Assembly (NCBI RefSeq): GCF_030296835.1
Contig: NZ_AP027922.1
Span: 372,001-436,000 of the forward strand
Reading direction: 5' to 3'
Length of the DNA stretch: 64,000 nucleotides
DNA from: Pseudoalteromonas sp. MM1
Lineage (GTDB): Bacteria; Pseudomonadota; Gammaproteobacteria; Enterobacterales; Alteromonadaceae
The position numbers and the translations under genes were made by a program. Position 1 is the stretch's first letter. Each line of letters opens with the position of its first letter. Positions 9,895 through 19,995 of the stretch are shown one piece after another. The notes under the pieces were generated by a model that did not search any database, was not told the origin of the DNA, and saw only the letters and a program-made list of their open reading frames with translations.

Positions 9895-11273
9895 TGCAGG
9901 CGCAAATTTTACCAAGCCGTGCGGCGTTGGTGGATAGAATCGCTCTGCAATTTGAATACGGGCAAAACTTAATTGTATTACTAGGTACCTCTGGCCTAGG
10001 CAAAAGTTATATGCTCGAAACCTTCATCACCGACAAATACAACAGTTTTAACAAAGCATTTGTACAAGTAAGTGCCAGTGTAAATGATGTATCACTGATG
10101 AGTGATATATTAGAGCAAAGCTTTAACTCTCCGCTGATTGACCATGATTTATCGTTAAGTGAAAACTTTTACCAACTGTTGCAGCAGCAGCCGTGTGAGG
10201 CCTGTTTATGGGTGCTCGATAATGCAAGGCACTTATCTGAAGAGCTATTACAAGAGTTAGAGTTACTTGCTAAAAACAGCCCTGTAACGCTTTATATTAT
10301 GCTAGCCTCGCAATCAAAGCTGGCTATTAATAGTGCCGTTGAAATTTACTTAGAGCCTTTGTCTGCACATGAATCTAAACAGCTAATGAGCTGGTATTTT
10401 CCTAATTTACCGTACGATGAAGATCCCGTATTTAGCGCATTTTTAAATGAAGCGAAAGGCAACCCCAGCTTATTATTAGCATGGCAGCCAACGGAGCATG
10501 TGGCTGATATTGTAAAAAAAGATAAAGTGTCGTGGCGAGTACACTTAATCTCGTTGTTAATTATAATTATGCTACTTATCATTGGTTTGCTGTATAAAAA
10601 TGACATGACTCAGTGGTGGCAAACGTACTATCAAAATCAACAAAGCCAAGCCATAGATACCGCTATTCCTGCTTCTAAAATTACCGCTATCCCAAGCGCG
10701 GATAAAGAAGTCAGTAATGACAATTCTGATATTTCAAAAGCAGATTTGCCTTCAGAGCCGGTCAGTGATAAATCACAAAGTAATGTAGCACCTCATAAAA
10801 ACGATGTGCCGGCGATTATGCAAAGCCTAACGCGTCAGGCTCAACAAAGCGCTCAAAGTGAGCAAAGTGAACAAAGCGAGGCGTTACCACAAAGCTTAAA
10901 CACTTCTGAGACTATTGAGCCAATCGAAAGTGACAAAAAAGAAAACCCGCAGCCTAAAACCTCAAATAACGTATCAGATAACGCTTGGTATTTAGCCCAG
11001 TCAGATAATAATACAACTGTGCAGTTGCTAGCTGTTACACAGGAAAAAATCACCCGTGAGTTTATTATTCAACATAATTTAAGCCAGCGCGCTAAGGTAT
11101 ATCAAACTAAGCGAAATAATAAAGTGTGGTGGGTGGTTACTATTGGCAGTTATGCATCACTCGCTGAGGCTAAAAGTGCGTTGTCTGCCTTGCCGAGTGC
11201 GCTTAGAAAGAACAAGCCTTTTTATAAAAAAATCAGCAAAATAAAACAAGAAATTGCACGACTTGATCAGTAA
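9894..11273 (+). CDS. damX: DamX-like AAA/SPOR-domain cell-division protein
   Basis: DamX proteins bind denuded septal peptidoglycan through a C-terminal SPOR domain. This one has an N-terminal cytoplasmic AAA-type region with Walker A GTSGLGKS (Lys37) and a Walker B-like LWVLDNARHL. A transmembrane helix (about 215-235) follows, then a long Gln/Ser/Glu-rich periplasmic linker (about 240-375) and a SPOR domain covering roughly the last 80 residues. The gene sits between aroB and dam as in E. coli. The canonical ATPase glutamate or aspartate after the Walker B aspartate is replaced by asparagine, so active hydrolysis is uncertain. Confidence 0.88.
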   Translation: MQAQILPSRAALVDRIALQFEYGQNLIVLLGTSGLGKSYMLETFITDKYNSFNKAFVQVSASVNDVSLMSDILEQSFNSPLIDHDLSLSENFYQLLQQQPCEACLWVLDNARHLSEELLQELELLAKNSPVTLYIMLASQSKLAINSAVEIYLEPLSAHESKQLMSWYFPNLPYDEDPVFSAFLNEAKGNPSLLLAWQPTEHVADIVKKDKVSWRVHLISLLIIIMLLIIGLLYKNDMTQWWQTYYQNQQSQAIDTAIPASKITAIPSADKEVSNDNSDISKADLPSEPVSDKSQSNVAPHKNDVPAIMQSLTRQAQQSAQSEQSEQSEALPQSLNTSETIEPIESDKKENPQPKTSNNVSDNAWYLAQSDNNTTVQLLAVTQEKITREFIIQHNLSQRAKVYQTKRNNKVWWVVTIGSYASLAEAKSALSALPSALRKNKPFYKKISKIKQEIARLDQ

Positions 11274-11326
11274 ACTGATTCACTTTAGTGTAAAATCGCG
11301 CTACAGCAGATTGAAGTTAAGAACCA

Positions 11327-12193
11327 ATGCAACAAAAGAGTAGAGCCTTCCTTAAATGGGCTGGCGGTAAATACAGCCTAGTTGAAGATATTAATGCACG
11401 CTTATCTCAAGCCAGCAAACACGCTGAAACCTTGGTAGAACCTTTTGTAGGTGCAGGCTCGGTATTTTTAAATAGTAATTTTAAGCACTATTTACTTAAC
11501 GATATTAATGCTGATTTAATTAACTTATACAAAGAGCTCAAGCGCTCGCCTGATGAGTTTATCAGTGATTCTAAAAAACTATTTGTTGATTTAAATAACC
11601 ACCCAGATGCTTACTACGAGTACAGGGTACAGTTTAATAAAAGCAATGATGTGTATGAGCGCGCAATGCTCTTTTTATACATGAATCGCCATGGTTACAA
11701 TGGGCTGTGTAGGTATAATCTCAAAGGTATTTTTAACGTGCCATTTGGTAAATATAAAAAGCCTTATTTTCCTGAAAAAGAAATGTACTTTTTTGCCGAA
11801 AAAGCACAAAAAGCCACATTTACCTGCCTAAGCTACGATGACGTGTTTAAGCTTGTGCCAAACAATGCGGTTATTTATTGCGATCCGCCTTATGTGCCGT
11901 TAAGCAAAACAGCGTCGTTTACTTCTTATGCTAAAGGCGGGTTCAACTTAGACGATCAAGCAAACTTGGCAAACTTAGCCGAGCAAGCTGCGTTTGAAAA
12001 CAATACTCCGGTGCTTATATCTAATCACGATACCGTGTGGACACGAAAAATTTATAGCCAAGCTACACTAGGTAAAATTCAAGTAAAACGAACTATCAGC
12101 CCTAAAGGTGGATCACGCAACAAGGTCGACGAGTTAATGGCTATGTATTTAGCACCCAAGCAACCACTGCGTAAATTGTCACTACAAAAATAA
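11327..12193 (+). CDS. dam: DNA adenine methyltransferase (GATC)
   Basis: Dam transfers a methyl group from SAM to N6 of adenine in GATC, supporting mismatch repair strand choice and replication timing. The SAM-binding FLKWAGGKY motif (residues 8-16) and catalytic DPPY (residues 186-189) are intact, and the helical recognition region with NRHGYNGLCRYN lies between them. The length of 288 aa is close to the E. coli enzyme. It follows damX by 53 bp. Its last 53 bp overlap tail-to-tail with a small reverse-strand gene. Confidence 0.96.
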   Translation: MQQKSRAFLKWAGGKYSLVEDINARLSQASKHAETLVEPFVGAGSVFLNSNFKHYLLNDINADLINLYKELKRSPDEFISDSKKLFVDLNNHPDAYYEYRVQFNKSNDVYERAMLFLYMNRHGYNGLCRYNLKGIFNVPFGKYKKPYFPEKEMYFFAEKAQKATFTCLSYDDVFKLVPNNAVIYCDPPYVPLSKTASFTSYAKGGFNLDDQANLANLAEQAAFENNTPVLISNHDTVWTRKIYSQATLGKIQVKRTISPKGGSRNKVDELMAMYLAPKQPLRKLSLQK

Positions 12194-12326
12194 CAAAAAA
12201 CAGCACAGCTAAAGCAATAATAAAAAGAGGGGAGTGTTGTTGAAAGTCGACTTGGCGTTTGTGCTCAGATTGCACACCAAAAAATGCTGCTAGCACACTT
12301 TGCAACGCGCTAATTAAGTGCAGCAT
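12141..12326 (-). CDS. Small membrane protein, DUF2970 family
   Basis: This 61-aa protein has the DUF2970 pattern: SVLAAFFGVQSEHKRQVDF at the N-terminus, then one hydrophobic helix (about residues 33-57). The function of the family is unknown; one membrane helix is predicted. It starts three bases after the stop of the upstream reverse-strand gene, with no clear Shine-Dalgarno, which suggests translational coupling. Its 3' end overlaps the end of dam in antisense by 53 bp. Confidence 0.75.
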   Translation of the reverse strand: MLHLISALQSVLAAFFGVQSEHKRQVDFQQHSPLFIIALAVLFFVIFVVTIYAVVAWVLNT

Positions 12327-12329
12327 TAT

Positions 12330-12626
12330 TTAAAATAGAGGTTTTATTGAAGGCGTATTTTTAGCATCTTCTGAGCTAGTTAATAGCTCTAATAAATCTA
12401 AATAATGAAACTGCGCACTGCGGCTATCGCCTGTTAGCCACGAAAACCACGATGAGTCTTCTTCTACTTTCGCACACGTTAGGGTGTTTGAAGTATTATT
12501 GTTACTTGCCTGATGCTGACAATTGCTAACTAAGCTTAAATCTTGCTCAGAATTTGGCGCAAAACTAAAAGCCCCAATAAATAACAATGCCGACGCAATT
12601 AAGATCCCTGTTTTAAATGCACGCAT
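12330..12626 (-). CDS. Small exported protein of unknown function
   Basis: I do not recognise this 98-aa protein. It has a basic start and a hydrophobic stretch (about residues 7-23) typical of a signal peptide or anchor, no lipobox cysteine, and two cysteines in the mature part (NCQHQ and LTCAK) that could form a disulfide. The C-terminal half is acidic with a WFSWLTG patch. It is the first gene of a two-gene reverse-strand unit with the DUF2970 gene. The signal peptide and gene-pair context make it a credible gene. Confidence 0.6.
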   Translation of the reverse strand: MRAFKTGILIASALLFIGAFSFAPNSEQDLSLVSNCQHQASNNNTSNTLTCAKVEEDSSWFSWLTGDSRSAQFHYLDLLELLTSSEDAKNTPSIKPLF

Positions 12627-13152
12627 AATATTAGCCTAAAATTAAGTTACTCTTTTAATAATAGCAAAAGCTGTATAAATAACAAACTAATATTTCCCTA
12701 GAACCATTAAAGCTAATTGCTAATAAATATTTATACCAATCCGCATAATTAAGTGATCTATTTTGAGGATGGATAAACGTGTTGATAGCAAGGCAAAAAA
12801 TTCACTATTTAGTTGTTCTCGGCAATTGCTCCTGCATTGCTTTACCTTCTGAATCATGCAGTCGTAAATAAGAATTTTTTAACGTAAATAGCGATACGTT
12901 TAGCCCCTGAAAATGATTAAGTATTATTGTGGATTAATATTATTCCCCATAAATAGGCGAACACGCAGGAGCAGTTTTCGAGCCCGCTAGGTTACAAACC
13001 TCGCGCCACGATTTAATTGTCTCGAGATAGAACAAATTTCAATCACAAAGCTCAACACACCCTAACTATATTATTATGTTTAGGGTGTATTACTTGGGAA
13101 ACCTTAGCATTTACGGTACATTAAGGCATACTTTACTGATTGACGGACTACT
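12627..13152. other. 526-bp intergenic region between the small reverse genes and rpe
   Basis: No convincing reading frame is seen. The gap holds one copy of a dispersed repeat (entered separately), a GCAGGAGCA segment (12965-12973) inverted relative to TGCTCCTGC inside the repeat, and a 9-bp hairpin ACACCCTAA/TTAGGGTGT at 13057-13088 with a 14-base loop and no T-tract. Promoters for rpe (forward) and the small gene pair (reverse) must lie here, but I cannot place them. Confidence 0.6.
12730..12842 (+). repeat. Dispersed intergenic repeat, copy A
   Basis: This non-coding segment is homologous to the reverse complement of 20851-20950. Shared blocks in order are TTTATACCAAT, a TGAGGATG core, CGTTGATAGC-like (here GTGTTGATAGC), CAAAAAA, CTATTTAG and TGCTCCTGCATTGCTT. 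Copy A is longer by about 13 bp, mostly near TTCTCGGCAAT. Similarity was judged by eye. It has no transposase and is probably a miniature repeat scattered in intergenic DNA. Confidence 0.75.
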
Positions 13153-13836
13153 ATGTTAAACCCTGAACAAAAATACTTAATTGCGCCTTCTATTTTGTCA
13201 GCCGATTTTGCAAAATTAGGCGAAGATGTAGATAAAGTACTCGCTGCAGGCGCTGATGTAGTACATTTTGATGTCATGGACAATCACTACGTGCCTAATC
13301 TCACTATAGGACCCATGGTGTGTAAAGCGCTCAGAAATTACGGTGTAACAGCACCGATAGATGTTCACCTAATGGTAAAGCCCGTAGATAGTATTATTCC
13401 TCAGTTTGCAGAGGCTGGCGCGTCAATAATTACGTTTCACCCTGAGGCGAGCGAGCATATAGATCGCACCATACAGCTCATTAAAGACCATGGTTGTAAA
13501 GCGGGCTTAGTATTTAACCCTGCTACTAGCCTGAGCTATCTAGATCACGTTATTGATAAACTAGACACTATTTTATTAATGTCTGTAAACCCTGGTTTTG
13601 GCGGCCAAAGCTTTATTCCTCATACCCTTGAAAAACTAGCGCAAGCTAAGCAACGTATCATTGAATCAGGCCGTGATATTCGCCTAGAAGTTGATGGTGG
13701 TATAAAGGTTGATAACATAGCCGCAGCGGCACAAGCGGGTGCTGATATGTTTGTAGCAGGATCTGCTATTTTTAATGAGCCTGATTACAAAGTGGTTATT
13801 GATCAAATGCGTGAGCAGTTAGGAAGCGTAAAGTAA
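13153..13836 (+). CDS. rpe: Ribulose-phosphate 3-epimerase
   Basis: Rpe interconverts ribulose-5-phosphate and xylulose-5-phosphate in the pentose phosphate pathway. The TIM-barrel family motifs are clear: [15 protein letters not shown] (residues 11-25), [24 protein letters not shown] and LEVDGGI, which supply metal and phosphate ligands. The length of 227 aa is typical. The stop overlaps the gph start by one base, giving the conserved rpe-gph-trpS order. Confidence 0.97.
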   Translation: MLNPEQKYLIAPSILSADFAKLGEDVDKVLAAGADVVHFDVMDNHYVPNLTIGPMVCKALRNYGVTAPIDVHLMVKPVDSIIPQFAEAGASIITFHPEASEHIDRTIQLIKDHGCKAGLVFNPATSLSYLDHVIDKLDTILLMSVNPGFGGQSFIPHTLEKLAQAKQRIIESGRDIRLEVDGGIKVDNIAAAAQAGADMFVAGSAIFNEPDYKVVIDQMREQLGSVK

Positions 13837-14501
13837 TGAAATATGATGTAGCTTTGTTCGACCTAGACGGCACACTCGTTGATAGCGTTTACGATTTATA
13901 CTTAGCAATAAATTTAACATTGAGTGATCTAGCGTTTCCCATTGTTAGCCAAAGCTTAGTTGAAAGCTGGATAGGCAACGGTATTGAAACCTTAGTGAAG
14001 CGTGCGCTCAGCGGCGATATGCAAATTAGCGAGCATTTAGACGAAACGCTTAGCGCAAAAGCCATTGCTTTGTTTTACCAACATTATGGGCAGCTAGTAG
14101 GTGAGTATAGTGTGTTATACCAACATGTAGAAACAGGGCTCAGTGCTTTGCGCGGCATGCCAAAAGCACTTGTTACTAATAAAGCGCGCATATTTACCGA
14201 AATCCTACTTGATAAGCTTTCTCTTACAAGCCACTTTGAAGTGATAGTGTGTGGAGATGATATGGCAAAAAAACCTTCACCAGCACCATTACTTTATGCG
14301 TGCAACCAGCTGAATGTGGAGCCGAGTAAGGCTATTATGATTGGCGACTCAAAAAGCGATATATTGGCAGCTCATGCCGCTAAAATTGATGTTATAGCTG
14401 TAGATTATGGCTACAACCAAGGCGAAAAGCTAAGCGATTTTAATCCACAGTACCTATGCGATAACTTCTTAGATATAATACCGACACTAACACAGCGTTA
14501 A
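13836..14501 (+). CDS. gph: Phosphoglycolate phosphatase
   Basis: Gph is a HAD-family hydrolase that removes phosphate from 2-phosphoglycolate, a product of DNA 3'-end repair. The nucleophile motif FDLDGTLVDS has Asp9 and Asp11. Motif II is the LVTNK segment, motif III the KKPSPAP lysine and motif IV GDSKSDILAA. The length of 221 aa is normal. Function is assigned by motif set plus position between rpe and trpS. Confidence 0.93.
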   Translation: MKYDVALFDLDGTLVDSVYDLYLAINLTLSDLAFPIVSQSLVESWIGNGIETLVKRALSGDMQISEHLDETLSAKAIALFYQHYGQLVGEYSVLYQHVETGLSALRGMPKALVTNKARIFTEILLDKLSLTSHFEVIVCGDDMAKKPSPAPLLYACNQLNVEPSKAIMIGDSKSDILAAHAAKIDVIAVDYGYNQGEKLSDFNPQYLCDNFLDIIPTLTQR

Positions 14502-14537
14502 AATTTTTAATTAACTAAACAACACTAAAGGAAAATC

Positions 14538-15542
14538 ATGAGTAAACCAGTAGTTTTAAGTGGCATTCAGCCAACCGGTGGTATGACAATAGGCAACTAT
14601 GTTGGCGCTATTAACCAGTGGCTAAAGCTACAGGAAGACCACGACAGTTTCTTTATGCTTGTTGATTTGCATGCCATTACCGTACGTCAAGAACCAGAGC
14701 TTCTTCGCTCTCGTGTATTAGATGGTATAGCGTTATACGCGGCGTGCGGCATAGACCCTGAAAAGTCTGCGCTTTTTGTGCAATCACAAGTCCCAGAGCA
14801 CGCGCAGTTAGCATGGGTGCTAAATTGTTACGCACAAATGGGCGAGCTTAACCGCATGACCCAGTTTAAAGATAAATCATCTAAGCATGCTAACAATGTA
14901 AACGTAGGTTTATTTTCGTACCCAGTATTGCAAGCAGCCGATATTTTATTATATCAAGCAGATCAAGTGCCGGTAGGGGACGATCAAAAGCAGCACTTAG
15001 AGCTAACGCGTGACATAGCGACTCGTTTTAATAACTTGTATGGCGACGTATTTAAATTACCTGAGCCATATATTCCTGAATTTGGCGCACGCGTAATGAG
15101 CCTTCAAGATCCGCTTAAAAAAATGTCTAAGTCTGATGAAAACCCTAACGGCTACATTATGCTATTAGATGAGCCTAAAAAGATTGAGAAAAAGCTTAAA
15201 AAAGCAGTAACTGATTCAGATGAGCAAGCACGTATTTACTTTGATCGTACGGAAAAGCCAGGCGTTTCTAACTTACTTACTTTGTTAAGCGTAGCGACTA
15301 AGCGCTCAATTGAAGACTTAGTGCCAGAGTACGAAGATAAAATGTATGGCCACCTGAAAAAAGATACAGCCGATGCTGTAGTGAGTATGATTGAGCCAAT
15401 TCAAGCACGTTTTAAAGAGATCAGAGAAGATCAAAACCTACTTGATAGCATCATGAAATCAGGTGCAGAAAAGGCAAGTGTACGAGCAGAAAAAACCCTT
15501 AAATCAGTTTACGATGCACTAGGATTTATTCCTCGTACATAA
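14538..15542 (+). CDS. trpS: Tryptophanyl-tRNA synthetase
   Basis: This class I aminoacyl-tRNA synthetase charges tRNA-Trp. The HIGH-like signature is TIGN within [11 protein letters not shown], and the KMSKS loop is intact in [10 protein letters not shown]. The length of 334 aa matches bacterial TrpS. An AGGAA ribosome-binding site lies just upstream. It is last in the rpe-gph-trpS unit and is followed by a strong terminator. Confidence 0.97.
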   Translation: MSKPVVLSGIQPTGGMTIGNYVGAINQWLKLQEDHDSFFMLVDLHAITVRQEPELLRSRVLDGIALYAACGIDPEKSALFVQSQVPEHAQLAWVLNCYAQMGELNRMTQFKDKSSKHANNVNVGLFSYPVLQAADILLYQADQVPVGDDQKQHLELTRDIATRFNNLYGDVFKLPEPYIPEFGARVMSLQDPLKKMSKSDENPNGYIMLLDEPKKIEKKLKKAVTDSDEQARIYFDRTEKPGVSNLLTLLSVATKRSIEDLVPEYEDKMYGHLKKDTADAVVSMIEPIQARFKEIREDQNLLDSIMKSGAEKASVRAEKTLKSVYDALGFIPRT

Positions 15543-15563
15543 TTTTTTTTAGTATAAGTAAAT

Positions 15564-15594
15564 AAAAATGCCGCTAAATTTAGCGGCATTTTTT
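15564..15594. terminator. Bidirectional terminator between trpS and uvrA
   Basis: A perfect palindrome AAAAATGCCGCTAAA/TTTAGCGGCATTTTT lies between the convergent ends of trpS and uvrA, with T-runs on both strands. Confidence 0.92.
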
Positions 15595-15624
15595 CCTTTT
15601 AATGAATACTTTTTATTATCTATC

Positions 15625-18444
15625 TTAAAGTAATGGCTTTAGGTAATGCCCAGTATGCGAGCGTTCACATTCGGCTACTTCTTCAGGTGTGCCTGCAATG
15701 AGTATTTCACCGCCGCCAGCACCGCCTTCAGGGCCTAAATCAACCACCCAGTCTGCGGTTTTAACCACATCTAAGTTATGCTCAATAACCACTATGGTAT
15801 TACCATGATCGCGCAGGCGATGTAATACAACAAGTAGTTGTTCAATATCGGCAAAGTGAAGGCCGGTTGTTGGCTCATCAAGTATATATAGTGTTTTGCC
15901 TGTATCGCGTTTAGAAAGCTCACGAGCCAGTTTTACACGTTGTGCTTCACCACCAGAGAGCGTGGTAGCAGCTTGCCCTAGGCGAATATACGATAAACCT
16001 ACATCCATTAAGGTTTTAAGTTTGCGTGCTATTGCCGGTATTTTATCAAAGTAGTCGTGCGCGTCTTCAACGGTCATTTCGAGCACTTGGTGAATGTTTT
16101 TACCTTTGTACTGTACTTCTAAGGTTTCACGGTTATAGCGCGCGCCCTTACATACGTCACACGGTACATATACATCAGGTAAAAAGTGCATTTCTACCTT
16201 AATTACGCCATCACCTTGGCAGGCTTCACAGCGTCCACCTTTAACGTTAAAGCTAAAGCGACCTACTTTATAGCCACGAGAGCGGGCTTCTTGAGTCCCT
16301 GCAAACAACTCACGAATACCGGTAAAAATACCTGTGTAGGTTGCAGGGTTTGAACGCGGTGTACGACCAATTGGGCTTTGATCAATATCAATCACTTTGT
16401 CAAAATGATCAAGGCCACTAATTGACTTGTAAGGCGCGGCTTCTGCTGTGGTCGCGCCGTTAAGCTCAGTATGCGCAAGCTTAAATAGCGTATCGTTAAT
16501 GAGTGTTGATTTACCTGAGCCCGAGACTCCTGTAATACAGGTTAATAAGCCAAATGGAATTTTTAAATCCACATTTTTGAGGTTGTTACCTGTGGCGCCA
16601 AATAGCTCAAGCCATTTATCGCCGGTTGGGTTACGCTCTTTTGGCACCTCTATTTTACGCACGCCAGATAAAAACTGGCCAGTTACCGAGTCTTTAGTGG
16701 CTAAAATATCGTCACGTGTACCTTGTGCAATAATATGCCCGCCGTGTACACCTGCGCCTGGGCCAATATCAATAATATGATCGGCTGCGCGAATGGCATC
16801 TTCGTCGTGCTCAACAACAATAACGGTGTTACCTAAGTCGCGTAAATGCACCAATGTTTGTAATAAACGGTCGTTATCGCGCTGGTGTAAACCAATTGAT
16901 GGCTCATCCAGTACGTACATTACGCCTACAAGGCCTGCACCTATTTGACTGGCTAAACGAATACGCTGTGCTTCACCACCAGAGAGGGTATCGGCACTAC
17001 GCTCAAGCGATAAGTAATTAAGGCCAACATTAATTAAAAACGATAAACGATCGCGAATTTCTTTTAGGATTTTTTCAGCTATTTGGGCTTTTTGACCCGT
17101 AAGTGATAAGCCTTCAAAAAAGTCCATCGCTTCGCCAATGCTCATAGTAGTAATAGCAGGCAGGTTTGTTTGACCTATAAATACGTGGCGTGCTTCTTGG
17201 CGTAAACGCGAACCATGACAACTAGGGCACGCTTGGCTAGTTTGATATTTAGCGAGCTCTTCGCGTACAGAGTTTGACTCAGTTTCGCGATAGCGACGGT
17301 TCATGTTGTTTAACACGCCTTCAAACTCGTGGTTGCGTGTTATTAAATCGCCTCTGTCGTTACGGTAATTAAAAGCAATTTTAGTTTGCCCTGAGCCCTC
17401 TAAAATAATTTTTTGCGATTCTTTAGCAAGCTTTTCAAATGGTACATCTAAATCAAATTTATAATGCTCGGCTACCGCTTGAAGCATTTGAAAGTAATAA
17501 AAGCTGCGTTTATCCCACCCTTTTATTGCACCACCGGCCAAGCTTAGCTCAGGGTTATGTACTACGCGGTTAGGATCAAAATATTGACGTACGCCTAAAC
17601 CATCACAGCTTTGACACGCGCCGGCAGGGTTATTAAACGAAAATAAACGCGGCTCTAATTCGGTCATTGCATAGCCACAGGTAGGGCAGGCAAAGTTGGC
17701 TGAAAACAGCATTTCTTCAATGCTGCTGTCGTCCATGTAGGCTACATTTGCCACACCGCCAGACATCTCAAGTGCGGTTTCAAATGACTCTGCTAAACGC
17801 TGCTGCTGGCCGTCTTTTACTTTAAAGCGGTCAACAACCACTTCAATAGTATGTTTTTTGTGAAGCTCAAGCGTTGGCGGATCGGATAAGTCGCATACTT
17901 CACCATCTATACGGGCGCGAATATAGCCTTGGCTTGCAAGCTGTTCAAGCAGTTTAACGTGTTCACCTTTACGCTCTTTAACCACTGGCGCTAAAAGCAT
18001 TAGCTTAGTGCCCTCTGGCAGTGCTAAAACGGTATCAACCATTTGGCTAATTGTTTGAGCTGCAAGCGGTAAGTCGTGGGTTGGGCAGCGCGGCTCGCCC
18101 ACGCGGGCAAACATTAAACGCAAGTAATCGTATATTTCGGTAATGGTACCCACTGTTGAGCGAGGGTTGTGCGATGTTGATTTTTGCTCAATAGAAATGG
18201 CGGGAGAGAGGCCTTCAATATGATCAACGTCAGGCTTTTCCATTAACGATAAAAATTGCCTTGCGTAGGCAGAAAGTGACTCAACATAACGACGCTGCCC
18301 TTCTGCATATAAAGTATCAAATGCCAGTGATGATTTTCCCGAACCAGATAGGCCTGTGATAACAATTAATTTATCACGTGGGATGGTTAGGCTGATGTCT
18401 TTTAAATTGTGCGTACGGGCGCCTCGGACTTCAATGTTTTCCAT
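15625..18444 (-). CDS. uvrA: Excinuclease ABC subunit A
   Basis: UvrA is the damage-sensing ATPase of nucleotide excision repair. It has two ABC ATPase cassettes with Walker [15 protein letters not shown] and [13 protein letters not shown], two LSGGEAQR signatures, and zinc-binding cysteine sets (CPTCGYAM with CQSC, and CEACQGDG with CDVCKG). From [14 protein letters not shown] it is 939 aa, as in E. coli, so I use the ATG at 18444. The open frame extends 18 codons further upstream, but those residues do not match the family N-terminus. It is divergent from yajR. Confidence 0.96.
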   Translation of the reverse strand: MENIEVRGARTHNLKDISLTIPRDKLIVITGLSGSGKSSLAFDTLYAEGQRRYVESLSAYARQFLSLMEKPDVDHIEGLSPAISIEQKSTSHNPRSTVGTITEIYDYLRLMFARVGEPRCPTHDLPLAAQTISQMVDTVLALPEGTKLMLLAPVVKERKGEHVKLLEQLASQGYIRARIDGEVCDLSDPPTLELHKKHTIEVVVDRFKVKDGQQQRLAESFETALEMSGGVANVAYMDDSSIEEMLFSANFACPTCGYAMTELEPRLFSFNNPAGACQSCDGLGVRQYFDPNRVVHNPELSLAGGAIKGWDKRSFYYFQMLQAVAEHYKFDLDVPFEKLAKESQKIILEGSGQTKIAFNYRNDRGDLITRNHEFEGVLNNMNRRYRETESNSVREELAKYQTSQACPSCHGSRLRQEARHVFIGQTNLPAITTMSIGEAMDFFEGLSLTGQKAQIAEKILKEIRDRLSFLINVGLNYLSLERSADTLSGGEAQRIRLASQIGAGLVGVMYVLDEPSIGLHQRDNDRLLQTLVHLRDLGNTVIVVEHDEDAIRAADHIIDIGPGAGVHGGHIIAQGTRDDILATKDSVTGQFLSGVRKIEVPKERNPTGDKWLELFGATGNNLKNVDLKIPFGLLTCITGVSGSGKSTLINDTLFKLAHTELNGATTAEAAPYKSISGLDHFDKVIDIDQSPIGRTPRSNPATYTGIFTGIRELFAGTQEARSRGYKVGRFSFNVKGGRCEACQGDGVIKVEMHFLPDVYVPCDVCKGARYNRETLEVQYKGKNIHQVLEMTVEDAHDYFDKIPAIARKLKTLMDVGLSYIRLGQAATTLSGGEAQRVKLARELSKRDTGKTLYILDEPTTGLHFADIEQLLVVLHRLRDHGNTIVVIEHNLDVVKTADWVVDLGPEGGAGGGEILIAGTPEEVAECERSHTGHYLKPLL

Positions 18445-18607
18445 GCTATCTCGTTTATTACCAAAATTATTTGTCCAGTATCGCATAATACGAAACATTA
18501 TTAATCAATGATCAACGAAAAAATCCTTACTTATAGGCGATTAATTATTGCCAAGCTTGTGGTAGAATCCCACCCTAAATTTTTCATATCGTAAGATTAC
18601 GCAGATA

Positions 18608-19975
18608 ATGACCGCATCTTCACTTAATTCACGAGAAAAGCGCGCCGCTGTATCGCTGGCGAGTGTGTTTGCATTTAGAATGCTCGGCTTGTTTATGCTA
18701 ATGCCTGTATTGGCTATTTATGGCCAATCGCTTGATGGTTTTTCGCCTATGTGGATAGGATTTGCCATTGGCGCGTATGGTTTAACCCAAGCAGTACTGC
18801 AAATACCTATGGGGCGTTTGTCAGATAAAATAGGCCGTAAAAAAGTAATTGTTGGTGGTTTAGTTGTGTTTGCGTTGGGCTCTGTTATTGCAGCGCTTGC
18901 CGAATCTATCCAAATGGTTACAGTGGGCCGAGCATTACAAGGTATGGGGGCAATAGCCAGTGCATTACTTGCTTTTGCCAGTGACTTAAGCCGCGACGAA
19001 CAGCGCCCTAAAGTGATGGCTGTGATTGGTATGAGCATAGGCATGAGCTTTGCTTTTGCCATGTTACTTGGGCCTATTGTTGCCGCGTCGTGGGGTGTGG
19101 CAGGCGTATTCTGGTTAACAGCAATACTTGCTGTGTTTGGTATAGGTATTATTTTATTTTTAGTGCCCAATGCCGTAAATAAAGCCCCCAAAGGCGATAC
19201 CTTGGCAAGCTTTAGCGACATTAAAAAACTTATTAAGCATCCGCAATTATCGCGCTTAAATGCAGGTGTATTGCTGCTACATTTAACGCTAACCACTATT
19301 TTTGTGGTACTACCGAGCCAGCTAATAAAAGATGGCTTAGTGGCAAACCACCATTGGTATTTATATATTCCGGTACTGCTTTTAGCGTTTATTTTAATGG
19401 TCCCCATTATGATTATTGCCATTAAAAAAGAAAAAGAAAAACAAGCGTTTATTGGCTCAGTAGCACTGCTTTCACTTAGTATGTTTGCTATGTCTATTTG
19501 GGTAAATAGCGTGGTTGGCATTGCCATTTGTATGTTGCTTTATTTTGTCGCATTTAATTTTTTAGAAGCCACTATGCCTGCGCTTGTATCGCGAATTGCC
19601 CCAGCTAGTCAAAAAGGTTCGGCGATGGGTGGGTATTCGTCTAGCCAGTTTTTAGGGGCTTTTTTAGGTGGTATTTTAGGGGGTTATGTTGCCCAAACTA
19701 CAAGTACGCAAGCTGTGTTTGCGGCAGCGGCACTTGTTGGGTTAATATGGCTTATTATTGCGTGGAAAATGCAAGTCCCACCGAAAAGTAAAGTTATTAG
19801 TTTAATGACCAATTTAAGTTCTGAGGAGCAAGCTCAAGCACTTGCTTCTCAGCTAGTTGCTTTACCTGGCGTAATAGAAGCAACAGTAGTGCGCGACGAA
19901 AGCCGCAGCTATTTAAAGATTAATGATAAAGAATTTGACCTAGACCAAGCACGTAAAGTAGCTGGTTTAATCTAA
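18608..19975 (+). CDS. yajR: MFS transporter, YajR family
   Basis: This is a 455-aa major facilitator with about 12 membrane helices. It carries the conserved loop 2-3 motif [14 protein letters not shown] (residues near 75-88) and the motif-B arginine [13 protein letters not shown]. After the last helix there is a C-terminal cytosolic ferredoxin-like YAM domain (about residues 393-455), the hallmark of YajR. The substrate is unknown. The gene lies between uvrA and ssb, 20 bp ahead of ssb, so it may be co-transcribed with it. Confidence 0.85.
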   Translation: MTASSLNSREKRAAVSLASVFAFRMLGLFMLMPVLAIYGQSLDGFSPMWIGFAIGAYGLTQAVLQIPMGRLSDKIGRKKVIVGGLVVFALGSVIAALAESIQMVTVGRALQGMGAIASALLAFASDLSRDEQRPKVMAVIGMSIGMSFAFAMLLGPIVAASWGVAGVFWLTAILAVFGIGIILFLVPNAVNKAPKGDTLASFSDIKKLIKHPQLSRLNAGVLLLHLTLTTIFVVLPSQLIKDGLVANHHWYLYIPVLLLAFILMVPIMIIAIKKEKEKQAFIGSVALLSLSMFAMSIWVNSVVGIAICMLLYFVAFNFLEATMPALVSRIAPASQKGSAMGGYSSSQFLGAFLGGILGGYVAQTTSTQAVFAAAALVGLIWLIIAWKMQVPPKSKVISLMTNLSSEEQAQALASQLVALPGVIEATVVRDESRSYLKINDKEFDLDQARKVAGLI

Positions 19976-19995
19976 CGTTTATAGGAGATGGTTCC

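Noticed and set aside
12957..13088. A terminator or riboswitch upstream of rpe
   Set aside because: The ACACCCTAA hairpin has a long loop and no T-tract, and no known riboswitch pattern is visible.
18718..19527. 269-aa reverse frame opposite yajR
   Set aside because: It is a shadow of the yajR coding frame; the composition is low in conserved motifs and yajR is a clear gene.
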